A stretch of 64,000 nt of DNA from CAMLFJ01 sp035524955. GTDB taxonomy: Bacteria > Methylomirabilota > Methylomirabilia > Rokubacteriales > CSP1-6. The position numbers and the translations under genes were made by a program. Below, piece by piece: positions 37,635 through 45,632 of the stretch; within the stretch, counting starts at the first letter, position 1, and each line of letters begins with the position of its first letter. Below the pieces are notes generated by a model. It did no database searches and was not told the DNA's origin. It was given only the letters and a program-made list of their open reading frames with translations. The stretch lies in assembly GCA_035524955.1 (NCBI GenBank), contig DATLFG010000107.1, forward strand, positions 1 through 64,000, in the 5' to 3' direction.

Positions 37635-38618
37635 ATGACCAAGATGGTTGCCATGGCCCTCGGCCTCGTCCTCGCTCTCGCCCCGCTGGTCCCGGCGGGC
37701 GCTCAATGGAAGCCCGAGATCAAGTTCCTGAAGATCGGCGTCTCGAGCGCCGGCGGGGACTGGTTCCGGGCGGGCGCGAAGTTCTCCACGATGATCCCGG
37801 CCGCCCTGCCGGAGATCGCGTCCAGCACCGTCATCGGTGGCGGCGTGGTCAACGTCACCCGGATTGGCAAGGGGGAGGCCCAGATGGCCTTCGCCCTCAC
37901 GCCCTATCCCGAGCAGGGCTACAAGGGCGAGAGCCGACACTACCCGACCCCGTTCAAGAACGTGCGGCTGATCGCGAGCAACCTCGGGAGGACCGTGGTC
38001 GTCGCGCTGGTGGTCCTCAAGGATAGCCCGATCAAGAGCATCCAGGATATCAAGGGCAAGCGGATCGTCCCGGGTGACCGGGGCTGGGGCACGACGGAGC
38101 TGGTCGAGGCTCTCATGGCGGGCGCCGGCTTGCCCCCCGACAAGTTCAAGGCCGACGGGGGGACGATCAGTTACACGTCCATTACCGACCGGTCCAAGGC
38201 GCTGCAGGACAAGAACGTGGACGCGATCTTCGTCCCCGGTCAGGTGAACTACCCCGACCTGATGGCGGTGCAGCAGGCCCAGGGGATCCGCGTGATCGGA
38301 TTCCCCGACGATCTCGTCGACCGCACGATGGCCACGATGCCCGGGCTCGTCAAGAGCAAGGTGCCCAAGGGCCTCTACGGGGTGGTGGACCAGGAGCTGT
38401 CCTCGCCGGGGTTCCTGCAGCAGCTCATCGTCGACGCGGGGCTGTCGGACGAGCTGGTCTACCGCATCACGAAGCTCTGGTGGGAGAAGATCAAGGACAT
38501 CCACGAGATCGCCCCGGGCCTCGACCAGGCCAACGTGAAGATGGCGATGGAGCACGCCACCATTCCCTTCCACCCCGGCGCGCTGCGCTACTACAAGGAG
38601 GTCGGCGTCGCGAGGTAG
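37635..38618 (+). CDS. TAXI-family TRAP transporter solute-binding protein
   Basis: A 327-residue periplasmic receptor. The first 23 residues are a signal peptide (MTKMVAMALGLVLALAPLVP, cleavage near AGA-Q). The mature part has the TAXI start FLKIGVSSAGGDWFRAGAKF and LYGVVDQE near residue 252. TAXI receptors feed TRAP permeases with organic acids such as glutamate or 2-oxoglutarate; the ligand here is unknown. TAGAGT at 37580-37585 is a possible -10 with a leader of about 45 nt; GGAGG precedes the ATG. Confidence 0.9.
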   Translation: MTKMVAMALGLVLALAPLVPAGAQWKPEIKFLKIGVSSAGGDWFRAGAKFSTMIPAALPEIASSTVIGGGVVNVTRIGKGEAQMAFALTPYPEQGYKGESRHYPTPFKNVRLIASNLGRTVVVALVVLKDSPIKSIQDIKGKRIVPGDRGWGTTELVEALMAGAGLPPDKFKADGGTISYTSITDRSKALQDKNVDAIFVPGQVNYPDLMAVQQAQGIRVIGFPDDLVDRTMATMPGLVKSKVPKGLYGVVDQELSSPGFLQQLIVDAGLSDELVYRITKLWWEKIKDIHEIAPGLDQANVKMAMEHATIPFHPGALRYYKEVGVAR

Positions 38619-38621
38619 CCG

Positions 38622-40577
38622 GTGGCGGTGACCGTCACCGACCCCGAGATCGTCAGCGGGCCGTCGGCGGTCGATTGGCTCCTCGATCGCCGCCGCGGCG
38701 CGCAGACGGCGCTCGCCGCCGCCATCGTGGTGCTGTCGATGGCGATGTGCGTCTTCCACTTCTACTCGACCTACTACGGCCAGGCCGAGGTGCACACGCA
38801 CCGCTCCACCCACCTGGCCTTCATGCTCATCCTGGCCTTCCTCTTCTTCCCGTTCGGCCGGACGCACTGGAGCGACCCGCTCGGCTGGCCGTTCCTGGTC
38901 GACGCCGGCTTCCTCGCCATCGCGCTCGGCGCGCAGGTCTACACGCTGGTGAGCCTCGACCGCTTCGTCGACCCCGGCTACTCGGTGACGACCACCGACG
39001 TGGTGGTCGGGACGCTGCTCATCGCCGCGGTGCTGGAGGCGACCCGGCGCACGGTCGGCCTGGGGCTCACCCTCACCGCGATCTTCTTCCTCCTGCAGAC
39101 GTGGCAGGCCGACAAGTTCGTGTGGCTCCTCTACGGCCCGCCCAACTCGTGGACCTCGATGGTCGAGAGCTTCTTCGGCAAGGAGGAGGGCCTCTACGGC
39201 ATCCCGGTGGGGATCATGAGCGGGGTGCTCATCCTCTTCATCATCTTCGCCGCCTTCCTGTCCATGACCGGGATCGGCGACTTCTTCGTGCGGCTGGCCA
39301 CCGCGCTCGCCGGCCGGATGACCGGCGGCCCCGCCAAGGTCTCGGTCGTTTCGAGCGCACTGCTCGGCACCATCTCGGGCAGCGGAGTGGCCAACGTGAT
39401 GATGGATGGGGTCTTCACGATCCCCATGATGAAGCGCATCGGCTATACTGCCACCTTCGCGGCCGCGGTTGAGGCGGTCGCCTCGATCGGCGGCCAGATC
39501 ATGCCGCCCATCATGGCCGCCGCCGCCTTCATCATGTCCGACTTCGTCGGGGTCCCGTTCCGGCAGGTGGCCGTGGCCGCCACGATCCCCGCGATCCTCT
39601 ACTTCCTCTGTGTCTTCATCACGGTGCACTTCGAGGCCAGGCGCCTCGGGCTCCGCCGGGTGCCGCCCGAGGAGATGCCCGATCTCCGAAAGACTGTGCG
39701 CGGGGACGGCTATCTCCTGCTGCCCCTAGTCGCGCTCATCTGGTTCCTCTACCAGGGCTTCAGCGAGGAGATGTCCGCGCTGATGGCGGTCGGCGCGACC
39801 TTCCTCGTCAGCTTCGTACGGCCGCGCTCGGCCCTCGGCCCGGTGCGGCTGCTCAAGGCCTTCGAGAGCGGCGCCCGGACCGGCGTGACGGTGGCGATGG
39901 CGGTGGCGGCGGCCGGGCTGATCATCGGCTGCCTGTTCCTGTCGGGCATCGGCATGAAGTTCTCCTACATGTTGATGACGCTCTCCGGGGGGCAGCTGTG
40001 GCTGGCGCTGATCTACACCACGGTCGCCGCCATCCTCCTGGGCCTCTCCCTGCCGACCACCGCCGTCTACCTGACCCTGGCGATCATCGTGGCGCCGGGC
40101 CTCGTGCAGATGGGCGTGCCCAAGATGGCCGCCCACATGTTCATCTTCTACATGGGGGTGACGTCGGATCTCACGCCGCCGACCTGCCTGTCACCGTTCG
40201 CGGCGGCCGCCATCGCCGGGTCGCCACCCATGGCCACCGCCTGGCAGGCGATGCGCCTGGGAGCCGTCCTCTTCATCGTCCCGTTCATGTTCGTGTACTC
40301 GCCCGAGCTCCTGATGATCGGCTCGTGGCCGGACATCCTGTTCGTCTTCGCCCGGGCCGCCGTCGGCGTCCTCTGCCTGGCCGCCGGGCTCCAGGGATGG
40401 CTGCGCCGTCGGGCCACCGCGCTCGAACGGGGGCTGCTCATCACGGCCGGCATGCTGCTCGTGGTGCCGAACCTCATGGCCGACGCGGGCGGACTGATTC
40501 TCCTGGCTCTCGTCTGGATCCTGCAGTCGCTGCGCGCCCCGGAGATCGCCCCTGCGCCCGCTGCTTCGCTGGACTAG
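38622..40577 (+). CDS. Fused TRAP permease (4TM/12TM)
   Basis: A 651-residue integral membrane protein joining the small DctQ-like and large DctM-like subunits. The DctM part has SGVLILFIIFAAFL, ALLGTISGSGVANVMMDG and SIGGQIMPPIMAAAAFIM near residues 200-305, then a second core repeat with GLSLPTTAVYLTLAII near 470. It uses a sodium gradient to import the ligand captured by the receptor encoded four bases upstream. The start is GTG. Confidence 0.93.
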   Translation: MAVTVTDPEIVSGPSAVDWLLDRRRGAQTALAAAIVVLSMAMCVFHFYSTYYGQAEVHTHRSTHLAFMLILAFLFFPFGRTHWSDPLGWPFLVDAGFLAIALGAQVYTLVSLDRFVDPGYSVTTTDVVVGTLLIAAVLEATRRTVGLGLTLTAIFFLLQTWQADKFVWLLYGPPNSWTSMVESFFGKEEGLYGIPVGIMSGVLILFIIFAAFLSMTGIGDFFVRLATALAGRMTGGPAKVSVVSSALLGTISGSGVANVMMDGVFTIPMMKRIGYTATFAAAVEAVASIGGQIMPPIMAAAAFIMSDFVGVPFRQVAVAATIPAILYFLCVFITVHFEARRLGLRRVPPEEMPDLRKTVRGDGYLLLPLVALIWFLYQGFSEEMSALMAVGATFLVSFVRPRSALGPVRLLKAFESGARTGVTVAMAVAAAGLIIGCLFLSGIGMKFSYMLMTLSGGQLWLALIYTTVAAILLGLSLPTTAVYLTLAIIVAPGLVQMGVPKMAAHMFIFYMGVTSDLTPPTCLSPFAAAAIAGSPPMATAWQAMRLGAVLFIVPFMFVYSPELLMIGSWPDILFVFARAAVGVLCLAAGLQGWLRRRATALERGLLITAGMLLVVPNLMADAGGLILLALVWILQSLRAPEIAPAPAASLD

Positions 40578-40623
40578 CCTGGTCGGCAGCGCGGCGCTGC
40601 TGGCCGTCCTCGGAGGGGCCGGC

Positions 40624-40722
40624 ATGCACCAGCGGAACTTCCCCCTGTTCCTGACGGCGGTGCTCGCGGTGTGTGTGCTCACCGTCGTCGTCTACGTCGC
40701 CACCGCCAGCTCCAGAGACTAG
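40624..40722 (+). CDS. Small single-helix membrane peptide (uncertain)
   Basis: From ATG 40624 a 32-residue peptide contains one hydrophobic helix (FPLFLTAVLAVCVLTVVVYV). The frame is open upstream into the end of the permease gene and would add a second helix (SLVGSAALLAVLGGAG) if translation starts at a CTG near 40550. It could be an accessory peptide of the TRAP operon. No ribosome binding site decides the start. Confidence 0.35.
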   Translation: MHQRNFPLFLTAVLAVCVLTVVVYVATASSRD

Positions 40723-40781
40723 CCCGCACCTCCTTCCCCCTCTCCCCTCAGGGGAGTCGCCTTCGACCTCGCGCCGGTTGA

Positions 40782-40934
40782 TCAAGCGCGGGGAGCACTC
40801 AGGGCCAGCGGGCGTTCTGGTTCCATCGGAGTAGTCTTATCATGGGCGGCGCTGCGCGCAACCAGCGCGTGTAGCGGGCAGGCGACGAGCAGGAGCAGCA
40901 ACCCGCCGATCATCATGGCGGCCGTGCGGATCAT
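40782..40934 (-). CDS. Small membrane or secreted protein
   Basis: A 50-residue ORF with an N-terminal hydrophobic stretch (MMIGGLLLLLVACPLHALVA) after MIRTAA, then a polar tail. GGAGGGAGAG lies upstream of the ATG at 40934, which favours this start over the ORF start at 41006. It may be a membrane-anchored or lipoprotein-like peptide (Cys within the hydrophobic run). Not recognised. Confidence 0.4.
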   Translation of the reverse strand: MIRTAAMMIGGLLLLLVACPLHALVARSAAHDKTTPMEPERPLALSAPRA

Positions 40935-41006
40935 GGCGCGCTCTCCCTCCGTGGGGCTCCTCTCATCGCCGTGCCTCCGTCCCGAACCCAATTGGAATAA
41001 GAGCAA

Positions 41007-41580
41007 GAGGCAGGCAGGCGGAAAAGGTCAGAAAGTAGGGTGGTTAGAATCGTGGGATAGCCGGCGTACTTCTGAAGCTTGTCACGCGGGGTGCCGAACC
41101 ATGATTACTCGGAGAGGTGGAACGCAAGCGGCGGGGCAGGTCCTTCGCCATCCGGGCCTCACTGTCTACGAAGAGTTGACACCCCGGACGTCGCGCCGGC
41201 AATGAGCTGCATGCCTCATTTATCTGAGGCACGAGGCTCGCGGCCAGGCTTCGCTGGTCGGCCGCCGCACCGCGCAGACCCGATCGGATGGGCGTTCACC
41301 AGGGGTGGGGCGAGCGCCTGGACCGCCTCGCGGCGCACGTCACGATACCCCGGGGGCCTGTCGATCCCGCTCTCGGTCGTTCGACTTACTCGTGGAGCCC
41401 GGGCCCGGGGCGGCCTAGGCCGGCCGAGAGCAGTCCGAGGGCGGGCAGGTATGTATGATGCCCGCCCTTCCATCGACTCGCCGGGCGATGGGGCTTGGGG
41501 GCCGTGGGCATCGAGCACTGGAGCCTCGAGGGTGTTGGCGCCTGCGAGGCCGAGACCACACACGACAAGGAGAGGAAGGG
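41007..41580. other. Intergenic region with two inverted repeats
   Basis: I see no convincing gene here. TGCCTCA-N6-TGAGGCA (41212-41231) is a perfect 7-bp hairpin. GGGCGGGCA (41439-41447) and TGCCCGCCC (41459-41467) are a perfect 9-bp inverted repeat with 11 bases between; the spacer contains TATGAT (41454-41459), which could be the -10 of the downstream gene. A lone TTGACA at 41174 has no matching -10. Confidence 0.5.
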
Positions 41581-42066
41581 ATGATGAACGCGGAGCCGCA
41601 GAAGGAGCACAGGTGGCTGCAGAAGCTCGTCGGCGAGTGGACGTATGAGTCCGAGGCGGTGATGGAGCCGGGCAAGCCGCCCGAGAAGTGCGGCGGGACC
41701 GAGAGCGTGCGATCGCTCGGCGGACTCTGGATCCTGGCCGAGGGCCAGGGCGAGATGCCGGGCGGAACCCCGGCCACGATGCTCATGACGCTCGGGTATG
41801 ACCCGCAGAAGAAGCGGTTCCTGGGCACGTGGGTCGGCTCGATGATGACGCACCTCTGGGTCTACGACGGCGTCCTCGACGCGGCGGAGCGGGTACTGGC
41901 GCTCGAGTCGGACGGCCCGTCCATGGCCGGCGACGGCAGGCTGGCCCGGTACCGCGACGCCATCGAGCTGAAGAGCGACGACCACCGGGTGCTGACCTCG
42001 AGCGTGCTGGGCGACAACGGCGAGTGGCAGCAGTTCATGGCGGCGGCGTATCGGCGAAGGAAGTAG
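41581..42066 (+). CDS. DUF1579 family protein
   Basis: A 161-residue lipocalin-like protein. DUF1579 features seen are HRWLQKLVGEWTYESEAVMEPG at the N-terminus, the middle LGYDPQKKRFLGTWVGSMMTHLW and a terminal QFMAAAYRR. Its role is unknown. AGGAGAGGAAGGG directly precedes tandem ATGs at 41581 and 41584. A possible promoter with an overlapping inverted repeat lies about 120 bases upstream. Confidence 0.85.
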   Translation: MMNAEPQKEHRWLQKLVGEWTYESEAVMEPGKPPEKCGGTESVRSLGGLWILAEGQGEMPGGTPATMLMTLGYDPQKKRFLGTWVGSMMTHLWVYDGVLDAAERVLALESDGPSMAGDGRLARYRDAIELKSDDHRVLTSSVLGDNGEWQQFMAAAYRRRK

Positions 42067-42132
42067 CGGCCCCCCGGGGCCCGAGATCGCTCGTCGATTC
42101 GCGGGCCATCGCGGGTCGCCCGAGAGATTGTG

Positions 42133-42160
42133 TTGACTGACTAGGTCGGTCATGTATAAT
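42133..42160 (+). promoter_or_regulatory. Strong promoter with overlapping operator for the TetR gene
   Basis: TTGACT (42133-42138), a 16-base spacer and consensus TATAAT (42155-42160), then seven bases to the ATG. The spacer and -35 are covered by the near-palindrome TGACTGACTAGGTCGGTCA (42134-42152, seven of nine pairs), a typical TetR-family operator. Autorepression and a leaderless mRNA are inferred. Confidence 0.75.
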
Positions 42161-42167
42161 CCGAGGC

Positions 42168-42872
42168 ATGCCACGCCGGATTCCCGACTCGCGCTTCCAG
42201 GACCTCGTCGACACCGCGACGGCTGTCTTCATTGCCCAGGGCTATCGGCGCACCCAGATGGGCGACATCGCCGCCGCGATGGGCCTGGCGAAGGGCACGG
42301 TCTATCTCTACGTGGAGAGCAAGGAGGCCCTCTTCGACATCGTGCTCCGCTCGGCCGACGCGCCTCGCCCGCTCGCACCACCGCCACGTCTGCCGGTCCG
42401 CACGCCCGCCCGCGGCCAGACTCTCCGGTGGGTCACGCGGCGGCTCGCGGAGCAGCCCGCGAGCCCGACGCTCCTGGCCGCCCTGCGTCGCCCCGGCGGG
42501 GCCCGGGATGCGACCGAGCTGACCCGGATCCTGGGCGAGCTCTACGAGGCCATGGCGCGGAACAGGGCCGGCATCAAGCTCGTAGACCGCTGCGCGGTCG
42601 AGTATCCGGCGCTCGCGAAGATCTGGTTCGCGCGGGGGCGCGAGGCGCTGTTGGTCCAGCTCACCCGGTACCTCGAGCGGGGCATCCGTGCGGGGCGGCT
42701 ACGCCCGGTCCCGGACCCGATCGTGGCCGCTCGACTCATCATCGAGACCCTGGTGTTCTGGGCCGTTCACCGCCACTGGGATCCGTCCCCGCCGCCGTTC
42801 GATCCGCGCGTCGCGCAGGACACCGTGGTGCAGATGCTGGTCGGAGCCCTGGGCCGAGAGGTGGATGCATGA
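42168..42872 (+). CDS. TetR-family transcriptional regulator
   Basis: A 234-residue repressor. The N-terminal helix-turn-helix is at about residues 8-55 (TATAVFIAQGYRRTQMGDIA, then GLAKGTVYLYVESKEALF). The C-terminal ligand domain is not assignable. A palindromic operator sits in its own promoter. It precedes a methyltransferase and a putative selenoprotein, which are likely co-regulated. Confidence 0.92.
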   Translation: MPRRIPDSRFQDLVDTATAVFIAQGYRRTQMGDIAAAMGLAKGTVYLYVESKEALFDIVLRSADAPRPLAPPPRLPVRTPARGQTLRWVTRRLAEQPASPTLLAALRRPGGARDATELTRILGELYEAMARNRAGIKLVDRCAVEYPALAKIWFARGREALLVQLTRYLERGIRAGRLRPVPDPIVAARLIIETLVFWAVHRHWDPSPPPFDPRVAQDTVVQMLVGALGREVDA

Positions 42873-42906
42873 GCGGAGAGCTGGTCCCGCATCCCGGAGG
42901 CGGCTG

Positions 42907-43578
42907 ATGGGTCTCTACCGCACGTATCTGTTGCCGACGCTCACCGAGCTCGCCATGCGGAACCGGAGGCTCCGCCCCGAGCGGGAGCGCTGGGTCTCGC
43001 TGGCCAGAGGCGCGGTTCTCGAGGTCGGGGTGGGCTCCGGACTCAATCTCCCGATCTACGGCCGGGAGGTGCGGAAGCTCTACGCGCTGGACCCCTCGGA
43101 GGAGCTCCTCCGGATGGCCCGCTCGCGGGCGGCGCGTGCGGCCGTCTCGGTGGAGTTCCTGTGCCGGCCGGCCGCGGCCATCCCGCTCGCGGACGGGTCC
43201 GTGGACGACGTCGTCACGACCTGGACGCTCTGCACGATCCCGGATCCGGTGGCGGCGCTCCAGGAGATGCGTCGCGTGCTGCGGCCAGCGGGCCGGCTGA
43301 TCTTCGTCGAGCATGGGCGCTCGCCGGATCCGGCCGTCGTCCGATGGCAGGATCGGCTCACGCCGCTCTGGCGGCGGGTGGCGGGTGGCTGCCACTTGAA
43401 TCGACCGATCGATCTGCTGCTGCGATCGGGGGGGTTCGAAGCCCTGGCGATGGACCGGGGCTACGTCGCGGGACCCCGGGTGGGCTCGTACCTCTATCGC
43501 GGCATCGCCCGGGCGGCCGGCGGGCAAGTCTCGAATACCGATACGTCGGCCGAGAAAGGAAGCACGCATGCCGGATGA
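42907..43578 (+). CDS. Class I SAM-dependent methyltransferase
   Basis: A 223-residue Rossmann methyltransferase of the UbiE/methyltransf_11 type. Motif I is VLEVGVGSGLNLPIY near residue 38, LYALDPSEELL is motif II, and VDDVVTTWTLCTIPDPVAAL with LRPAGRLIFVEHG are the later motifs. Related proteins act on small molecules or phospholipids; substrate unknown. The preferred start is ATG 42907 rather than the in-frame 42688 inside the TetR gene. A small membrane-protein gene overlaps its 3' end. Confidence 0.87.
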   Translation: MGLYRTYLLPTLTELAMRNRRLRPERERWVSLARGAVLEVGVGSGLNLPIYGREVRKLYALDPSEELLRMARSRAARAAVSVEFLCRPAAAIPLADGSVDDVVTTWTLCTIPDPVAALQEMRRVLRPAGRLIFVEHGRSPDPAVVRWQDRLTPLWRRVAGGCHLNRPIDLLLRSGGFEALAMDRGYVAGPRVGSYLYRGIARAAGGQVSNTDTSAEKGSTHAG

Positions 43579-43873
43579 TCACAAGGTCGGATGGGCGAGC
43601 GGGCTGTCGGGGGCTTCTGCCTTCCTCTGGGTTCTCTGACCGGCGACGCTCCTGACTGCCGCGCTCTCAGTGCTGGGCGTGGCGAGTGGGGCGCTCGCCG
43701 CCAGGGTGGCGGAGCTGCAGATCGTCCTGATTCCCGTCTCGATCGCCGCGCTCGCCCTCGGGCACTACTTGGCGTACCGTCGAGGCCCCGGGGGGCGCCG
43801 GCAGCGCGTCACGCTCTGGGTCGCCACGCCGGCCTCGGTCGCGCTGTGGGTCGTGCCCTGGATGCTCCGGTGA
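43568..43873 (+). CDS. Candidate selenoprotein: small three-helix membrane protein (in-frame UGA = Sec24)
   Basis: ATG at 43568 follows AAGGAAG and overlaps the methyltransferase gene. After 23 codons (MPDDHKVGWASGLSGASAF and LWVL) a TGA at 43637-43639 is followed, in the same frame, by PATLLTAALSVLGVASG and two more membrane helices (LQIVLIPVSIAALALGHYLA; TLWVATPASVALWVV) to a stop at 43871. Read through, it is a 101-residue protein with Sec-Pro in helix 1, the place where Mer-type metal transporters carry Cys. A hairpin with a G-initial loop follows at SECIS distance, but it is less regular than the two others in this window. The alternative is a gene inactivated by a nonsense mutation, or a start downstream of the TGA. 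Confidence 0.5.
43662..43681 (+). promoter_or_regulatory. Candidate SECIS hairpin (membrane protein)
   Basis: CTCA/TGGG (43666-43669 with 43674-43677, one G-U) with a GTGC loop is extended below one mismatch by CGC/GTG (43662-43664 with 43679-43681, one G-U). The loop starts 30 nt after the UGA and begins with G. Weak but within the usual bacterial limits. Confidence 0.35.
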
Positions 43874-43914
43874 GAGCGGAAACCGGGCCGGATCGCGGTG
43901 CGTCGGCGCCTCGA

Positions 43915-44466
43915 TCATGCCGCGCCGGCCCCGTGCCCGTGTCCGAGCAACAGCGCCTCGATCCGCGCGGCCACCGCGTCGGCGCGGGCGGACACCTCCT
44001 CGAGGCTCAGGCTGCCCACCGGATGCGGAATGACGGCGTGCGGATAGCCGGGCATTCCCGCCATCTGGGCGATGCCGAGCGCGGTGGGGATGAACGGCTC
44101 CGTGACGATGACCGCCGCCGGGATGCCGCGCTTCTCGAAGAAGATGGCGTCGAGCACACTGCCCGACGAGCACGATCCTCAATCGCCGATCGCGGTCACC
44201 ACGGCCGCGCAGCGCTCGAGGAGTGGCTGCGCCTCCGCCTCGGTGACGGGAACGCTCGCGTTCGTCTTGGCCACCCGCACCACCTCGACGATGGCGTGGC
44301 GCTCACCCAGGATCAGGGCGATGCGCTCGAGGAGCGGCATGCCGTTGGACTTGCCGTTCGCGAGGAGCCCGATGCGGGCCCCGGCGAGGCGCGCTGGCCG
44401 GGGAGCGAGCGGCGCCGTCCCGATGGTCTTCACCGCGCGCAGGGTCGGATCCAGGATGCGGGTCAT
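43915..44466 (-). CDS. UGSC-family selenoprotein (in-frame UGA = Sec96)
   Basis: On the minus strand ATG 44466 opens a frame with KTIGTAPLAPRPARLAG and ARIGLLANGKSNGMPLLERI. It reaches TAIGD and then TGA (44181-44179) followed by GSC: the UGSC motif that names this selenoprotein family. The same frame continues (SSGSVLDAIFFEKRGIPAAV, then PHPVGSLSLEEV) to a stop at 43915. Total length 183 residues. An ordinary caller would split it into a 95-residue end and an 80-residue orphan. The start overlaps the upstream partner gene (ATGA). A SECIS-like hairpin follows the UGA. Function of the family is unknown; a redox role is inferred from the Sec/Cys pair. Confidence 0.9.
44148..44168 (-). promoter_or_regulatory. 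SECIS element of the UGSC gene
   Basis: Starting ten bases after the UGA, CGTCGGGC pairs with GCTCGACG (8 bp including one G-U) around the loop AGTGT. The loop begins 18 nt after the UGA and has G as its second base, fitting the bacterial SECIS pattern. Confidence 0.75.
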
Positions 44467-45584
44467 GCCGGCACCTCCTTGGTGATGAACGGAACGGATC
44501 GACCCCGGCTCCACGAAGGGAAGAAGGCGGAGTGGCCGCCGGCTTCCCCTCCGCCCACGCAGAGCAAGATGTCGTCGGGTCCCAGGCCTCGATGCACGCG
44601 GACGGTCTCGTCCTCGGCGGTGATGCGCTCGGCCGCGCCCGGGTCGGGCGGAGGGAAGGGCACCCCGGCCGCGTGGTGGCGATAGAGCCACTCGAGCAGC
44701 CGCGGATTGGTGAGAAAGGCCGGCTCGACCTTTCCGGCGCGCTTGAGATCGGCGAGGGACCGCCACGCGCGCTCGTAGAGCCATGCCTGGATGCGGGTGC
44801 GACCCCAGCGCTCGCGCGCGAGGTGGCCGGCGTGCTCGGGCGCGAGGACGACGACCGAGCGCCCGGGACTCAGGCTCCCGAGACCCGCCATCGTCTCGGC
44901 GAATAGCGTGAGCAGGCGCTCGGGCGACCGCGTGCCGTGGGAGAGGACATTGTGCCCGGATTCGGCGGCGAAGACGGTGACCGTGGACTGCCCCGGCTGG
45001 AAGCCGCGCGCCACCGACAGCGGCTCCCAGGGGCTTGCCTCCTCGTCCTCGGCGAAGCAGAGCGAGTACTTGCCGGGCCAGCCCTGGGTGGACTTGTCGA
45101 GGACGCCGGGCCGACACTCGAGGCAGTTCAACAGGACCAGCCGTAGCGCGCGGCCGATGGTGGCGTTCGCGCGAAACCCCGGGCCGAACAGATTGGCCTT
45201 GCTCTGGATGCCGAGGCGCCGCCGGACGGGACCGTTCACGATCACCATCAGGGCCGCCCCGCCCGTGCTGGTGGCCGGGCCATGCAGTTCGAAGCCCGGA
45301 TCGCCGATGGCGGTCAAGGCCGCGCCGATCACCGGGAAGTACTCGGGTCGACACCCCGCCAGGACCGCGTTGACCGCGGCCTTGAAGGCGGTCACCGCGC
45401 GATCGCGGGCCGGCTCGTGGAGCAGGACCTCGTCCGGGGCCCACGGCCCCGACGCCAGCATCTGCTCCACCAGAGCCTCGGTCGCGGGCACGACCGGAAG
45501 GCCGTCGGTCCAGCCCCGCTCGTAGCAGACCTCGATCGCCTGCCAGGGATCATCCAGATCGATGCCGTCCGGTTCCCGTGCCAT
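44463..45584 (-). CDS. Partner protein of the UGSC selenoprotein, function unknown
   Basis: A 373-residue protein transcribed immediately upstream of, and ATGA-coupled to, the UGSC gene. Segments seen: CYERGWTDGLPVVPATEALVE near residue 20, GCRPEYFPVIGAALTAIGD near 80, PATSTGGAALMVIVNGPVR near 107 and a C-terminal ILLCVGGGEAGGHSAFF. There is no signal peptide. I do not recognise a named domain. Three ATGs at 45599, 45596 and 45584 compete; 45584 lies 11 bases after a TATGAT and is preferred. It is divergent from the arsR gene across 46 bases. Confidence 0.82.
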   Translation of the reverse strand: MAREPDGIDLDDPWQAIEVCYERGWTDGLPVVPATEALVEQMLASGPWAPDEVLLHEPARDRAVTAFKAAVNAVLAGCRPEYFPVIGAALTAIGDPGFELHGPATSTGGAALMVIVNGPVRRRLGIQSKANLFGPGFRANATIGRALRLVLLNCLECRPGVLDKSTQGWPGKYSLCFAEDEEASPWEPLSVARGFQPGQSTVTVFAAESGHNVLSHGTRSPERLLTLFAETMAGLGSLSPGRSVVVLAPEHAGHLARERWGRTRIQAWLYERAWRSLADLKRAGKVEPAFLTNPRLLEWLYRHHAAGVPFPPPDPGAAERITAEDETVRVHRGLGPDDILLCVGGGEAGGHSAFFPSWSRGRSVPFITKEVPA

Positions 45585-45612
45585 GCGCGACGCCATCATA
45601 CACGCAGCCGTG

Positions 45613-45632
45613 ATATCATCATCAGCTGATAT
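45613..45632. promoter_or_regulatory. ArsR-type operator between the UGSC operon and arsR
   Basis: ATATCA-N8-TGATAT (45613-45632) is the AT-rich inverted repeat typical of ArsR/SmtB operators. It overlaps the arsR ATG (45631) and is placed to cover divergent promoters, so one repressor could control both the metal-ATPase genes and the selenoprotein operon. Confidence 0.65.
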
